The notes beneath the pieces are model-generated. The model was not told the DNA's origin and made no database searches. It worked only from the letters and a program-made list of their open reading frames with translations. From Diploscapter coronatus (lineage: Eukaryota > Nematoda > Chromadorea > Rhabditida > Rhabditidae): 64,000 nt of DNA. Positions within the stretch are counted from its first letter, which is position 1; each line of letters begins with the position of its first letter. The position numbers and the translations under genes are program-made. Location of the stretch: NCBI GenBank assembly GCA_964036155.1, contig OZ038423.1:11671249-11735248 (forward strand). The letters run 5' to 3'. Shown one piece after another: positions 60,579-64,000 of this stretch.

Positions 60579-62732
60579 ATTCTCAAATCCTTCAAAGGGT
60601 ATCTTCATTTCCCAATGCAAATGTGCATAGATAGGGGCTGCAAATTCCGCCTTCTCGTATTTTTCGCTTTTATTCAAAAAGTATTAGTTGGAAACTCCAA
60701 AAATAGGAAGCAAGTACCCTTCAAAGTAGAGATACATAAAAAAAAAGTCGTAAGCTGATTCGATGAGCCATCCAATAAAATGGTTCTGCACCAAAAATTA
60801 ATCCGAAATTCCGGTGTTATTTGGTATCAATGTCTTTTTTTGGAAAGCAAAACCGTGCTCATTTTGGCGATCACTTTCGGTGAAATTTTTCGATCAAAAA
60901 TGATTCTTTATTTTGTTTTTTTTCTTCACAAATATTCTAATTACAACAAAACTGAACTTTGATGTAGAAAAATCGAAAATATATATATATAAATTTAGTG
61001 AAACCTTTTGCGGTCCCTATGCATATAGATTCCTCATTCCAAGTGCAGTTTTACTTGGCCCCTTTTAGTTCTCACCTTTTTGGAAACTAGCATGGAAAAA
61101 GAAACAAGGGTTGTGGTGGGAAGAGTGGGAACTACAAGAGGCCAATTTTTATACTTTATTTCTGCATCTATATCGATAATCTTCTTAGTTAGACATAAGA
61201 AAGCCAAAAAAATTAGCATAAACCTTGGAATCGCCAAAAAAAACCACTTTTGTTACAATGCGACAGAGTCACAGTGAACGGGGTTTGCGATCCCTAGGTT
61301 TGAAGAGCCTAACATTATTGTGCATTGTTCAAGTGACTCAAAGACTTTCTCTCAATCGAATGAACTAATCCAGTCAGAAACTAAGAGGTTTTGTGATAAG
61401 CATTCTACATTACATTATAGCCAGCTGAAATGTATAATTGCATTATTCTCCTTCTTTCTCTTCTGTCGAATATCAAATCATAGCGAATCGGAATCTCCCT
61501 TCTCATACAAATCAAATAGATTTGCTTCTTGATTAACTATTATTTAATGCGGGTTTAAGTGAATTTTCAAAGATATAGAATGATTCTTTCTGTAAACTAC
61601 TTTGTCCTGTGTTTGGGTGATTGGTTCTGTTTATTTCGACGATGGCAATTTGTTTCAGATAAATAAATTGTTCCACTCAGAGGAAAAGCTTTGAATCCCC
61701 ACGAAGCTAACCATACCATTTTGATGTTTATGCACTATATTACTTTCCTTTCCATCGTACACTCGGTACTGTAATTTTGGATATCAGCCGCATAATTCAG
61801 TGTTGCAGAGGCAGAAGCTCCCGCTACTATTCCTCGAATTACCCGTGGTCATAAAGTTTCGTTCATTTCCACTCTCCCCAAACCTCCATTATTTCTGCTT
61901 CTCACGTTCGCGTCATTTGGCGTCTGACGTAGACGTTTCTTTTCTTTCTTTCTCATATAAAAAATGGGGGCAGTCTGAATTTTCGATCCTCACAATCAGA
62001 AATCAAATTTACCTGATACCTATCAATCTTATCAATATTTTATATAAGTTTTATTTTAAAAAAATAAAATTCACCATTTTTCAAGGTTCTCAATCTTCCT
62101 CTTTGAATTGCTCGTTCTCTGAGTTCTTGTCGGTTTGAGAAATCAATTTTGGCAGAGAGAGAACTGGTTAGAGAAGGAGAAAACACACAGGGAATTGCCG
62201 TTGCTGACGTCCTTCTCACAGTCTGAGCTACTTACATTCACCTGTTCATTTCAAACTGTCTCAGTATTTCGCTGCATCGTTTTCAGATCGATTCGTTAGA
62301 ATTAGCCTAGACTCCTCCCTCTGCAATAGTCAATTCACATTTTATGTGTGCTGCCCGAGATGATTGTGATCTCTGGAACTTTCTCTTTACCTTTGAAACC
62401 CTCACCTCATATTCAGCCATTCATTCCATTCCTTATCAAACCATTGTCTTCCTAAACATTATTTCCGTTTCAGTTTAGGTTTCATTTAATATTTCTTCCA
62501 TATGATGATGCAATCCCACCCTGCCTGAACAGAGACATTGTACTTTGTCCTCGATTCCTTTCTTCATTTCTTTTCCCATTTCAATCCAAACACGCTATTT
62601 TTCATCATTTCCATGTGAATCATCATTTCACGCACGCGCATTTTCATGTGCTTCTCGTTTTTTATTTATCGATTTTGCCTAACTTTCTAATCTTTCATTT
62701 TCAGCCCAACGAACCTCTGAATTAACGACGCA
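60579..62732. other. Intergenic 2.15 kb, repeat copy but no gene supported
   Basis: 3' flank of the DHHC gene and upstream region of the PRELI gene. It contains repeat R1 (60637-60800). ORFs at 61034-61277 and 61800-62138 have no domain or splice context. Confidence 0.4.
60637..60800 (+). repeat. Dispersed repeat family R1, copy 2
   Basis: Matches the minus strand of 36121-36280 in order: TTCGCTTTTATTCAAAAAGT, AGGAAGCAAGTACCCTTCAA, then GATTCGATGAGCCATC. It starts about 60 bp downstream of the DHHC stop codon. Confidence 0.65.
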
Positions 62733-63926
62733 ATGAAGATTTGGACGAGCGAGCACGTTTTCGAGTGAGTCTTTCCATGAATTATCGAAGTTTCATTTCA
62801 TTTCATTCTAAATGATAAATTGTAAATTGAACAGAATAATAACACGCCATTTTCAATTTTTTTTTTTTTTACTTTTATTTAAAAGAATGATTTTTTGATT
62901 GATCATGGTGAATATGATAATTTTCTCTCACAAGAGAAATGCACAGATAGGAAATCTGACATTTTGACAAAATGTGATGGTATTTTTTGCTAAAAAGTTC
63001 ATGCCAAAGCTCGTGCTAAGCATGAGCTCTTCTTGAGCCCGTACTAAACCCCTACTTAGTTCACGCCAAGTTCGCTCCCACTTTTGGGGGACTTTAGTAC
63101 GAGCCTGGGTCAGAGAATCTTAGGTCGTTTTTCACTCGTATTTTTAGTGAGCAAAATCGCTTTCAAAAATGTAAGCTAATTTTGCAAATTTGTAAATACT
63201 AGTGAAGAATTGACGATTTTAACTGATTTCCATCTTCCAGGTTCCTATTTAGCACTTTTTTACTTCACCATAGTGATCCCCCGTCTTTTAAAACCCCTTA
63301 TTTGGAAAGTTTCGTCGAGATCTGTGATTTCTGACTTGTGCACTTTCCTTATCAGAACATAAATATGACGATTTTCTATTTCAATTTGAAACGAATGAAT
63401 GAACGATTTTTCAGCCACAACTGGGAGACAGTGGTGAATGCAGCATGGCAGAAGTATCCGAACCCGATGAATGGAGCCGTGACGGGCATCGATGTCGTCA
63501 GACAGCAGCTCGACAAAGGACAGATTCTTTCGGAACGAGTCATCCAATCAAAATTCCACATTCCTTCCTGGGCCACTACGGTAGAACATTTTAGCAACAT
63601 TTTCAATTTCAATAAGAAGAAAAGAAAATATAAGTCGAGTCAACTCGAAATTCTTATGCGGTTTTCACTATTATTTCTTCCACTTCTTTCTCTCAATGAT
63701 TAATTTATGCTAATTTTCAGTTGACTGGTTTTTCCGGCACCCAATATTCGCACGAATTCACCACCATCGACCCACAGAAGAAGGAAATGTCCCTCACCAC
63801 CAGAAATGTAAGAATCTAGCCTCTTTCACAAAAAGAATAAATCTAAATTTTGCAGTTGAACGGAAACTCCTTCCTTCGAGTCGATGAGAAACTCGTCTAC
63901 AAGCCGCTGCCTGAGGATCCTTCCAA
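62733..63926 (+). CDS. slmo: PRELI/slowmo (PRELID3-type) lipid transfer protein, 5' part (runs off right edge)
   Basis: Mitochondrial intermembrane-space phospholipid carrier of the PRELI/MSF1 family. Exons in the window: 62733-62764, 63415-63580, 63721-63807, 63856-63926; the last ends at a donor (GTAAGA), so the C-terminus is missing. It opens MKIWTSEHVFDHNWETVV, then AAWQKYPNPMNGAVTGIDVV, QILSERVIQSKFHIPSW, EFTTIDPQKKEMSL and RVDEKLVYKPLPEDP. These follow slowmo/PRELID3B closely. Intron 1 is 650 nt. A TTTTCAG lies 29 nt before the ATG, a probable trans-splice site. Confidence 0.93.
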
Positions 63927-64000
63927 GTAAGACAAAACGTACATTTATGAAAACTATGCACAGATTATCTGAACAATATCTGCACTTGCATTTTAATTAC

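Overview
The window looks like a compact, gene-dense nematode chromosome segment, AT-rich, with about 20 protein genes on both strands and many short introns (typically 41-60 nt with a TTTCAG or TTTTAG end). Four things point to a nematode. Many genes have a 3' splice site only 0-20 nt before the start codon with no exon upstream, as expected for spliced-leader trans-splicing. There is a secreted ET-module protein, a family I know only from nematodes. There is an SDR/aminopeptidase pair with operon-like spacing. The DLK-1, PQN-59/UBAP2L and nAChR genes are of nematode type. I cannot name the species. No spliced-leader RNA, tRNA, rRNA or CRISPR array was seen. All gene models were built by hand from reading frame and splice phase; unless an entry says otherwise, every exon junction listed is phase-consistent.

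Left third (1-24 kb): the 5' part of an unrecognised gene (-), a GT14 core-2/I-branching glycosyltransferase (-), a tandem pair of cytosolic 5'-nucleotidase III (NT5C3) genes (+), an ER membrane protein resembling the ER-phagy receptor CCPG1 (+), a FoxQ2-class forkhead factor (-) and an Aster/GRAMD1 sterol-transfer protein with two alternative first-exon sets (-).

Middle (24-46 kb): a Tc1/mariner-type MITE, a TMEM200-like protein (-), pyridoxal kinase (+), a COMMD6-like COMM-domain protein whose intron holds a second, 547-bp inverted-repeat element (-), an alpha-type nicotinic acetylcholine receptor subunit (+), a secreted ET-module protein (+), the TSPO translocator protein (-) and the UBA-domain stress-granule protein PQN-59/UBAP2L (+).

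Right part (46-64 kb): a DHRS4-like short-chain dehydrogenase that has lost its catalytic residues, lying 218 bp upstream of a mitochondrial X-Pro aminopeptidase (XPNPEP3) in a probable operon (+), the axon-regeneration kinase DLK-1 with its SDGLSD activating hexapeptide (-), an F-box protein (-) divergent from a DHHC palmitoyltransferase of the ZDHHC3/7 class (+), and the 5' part of a PRELI/slowmo lipid-transfer protein (+) that runs off the right edge.

Apart from the likely operon and the nucleotidase duplication, the genes do not form one pathway. The less expected content is the transposon inside the COMMD6 intron, the dead SDR, the CCPG1-like LIR protein and three families of short dispersed repeats. 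No previously undescribed multi-gene system was recognised.
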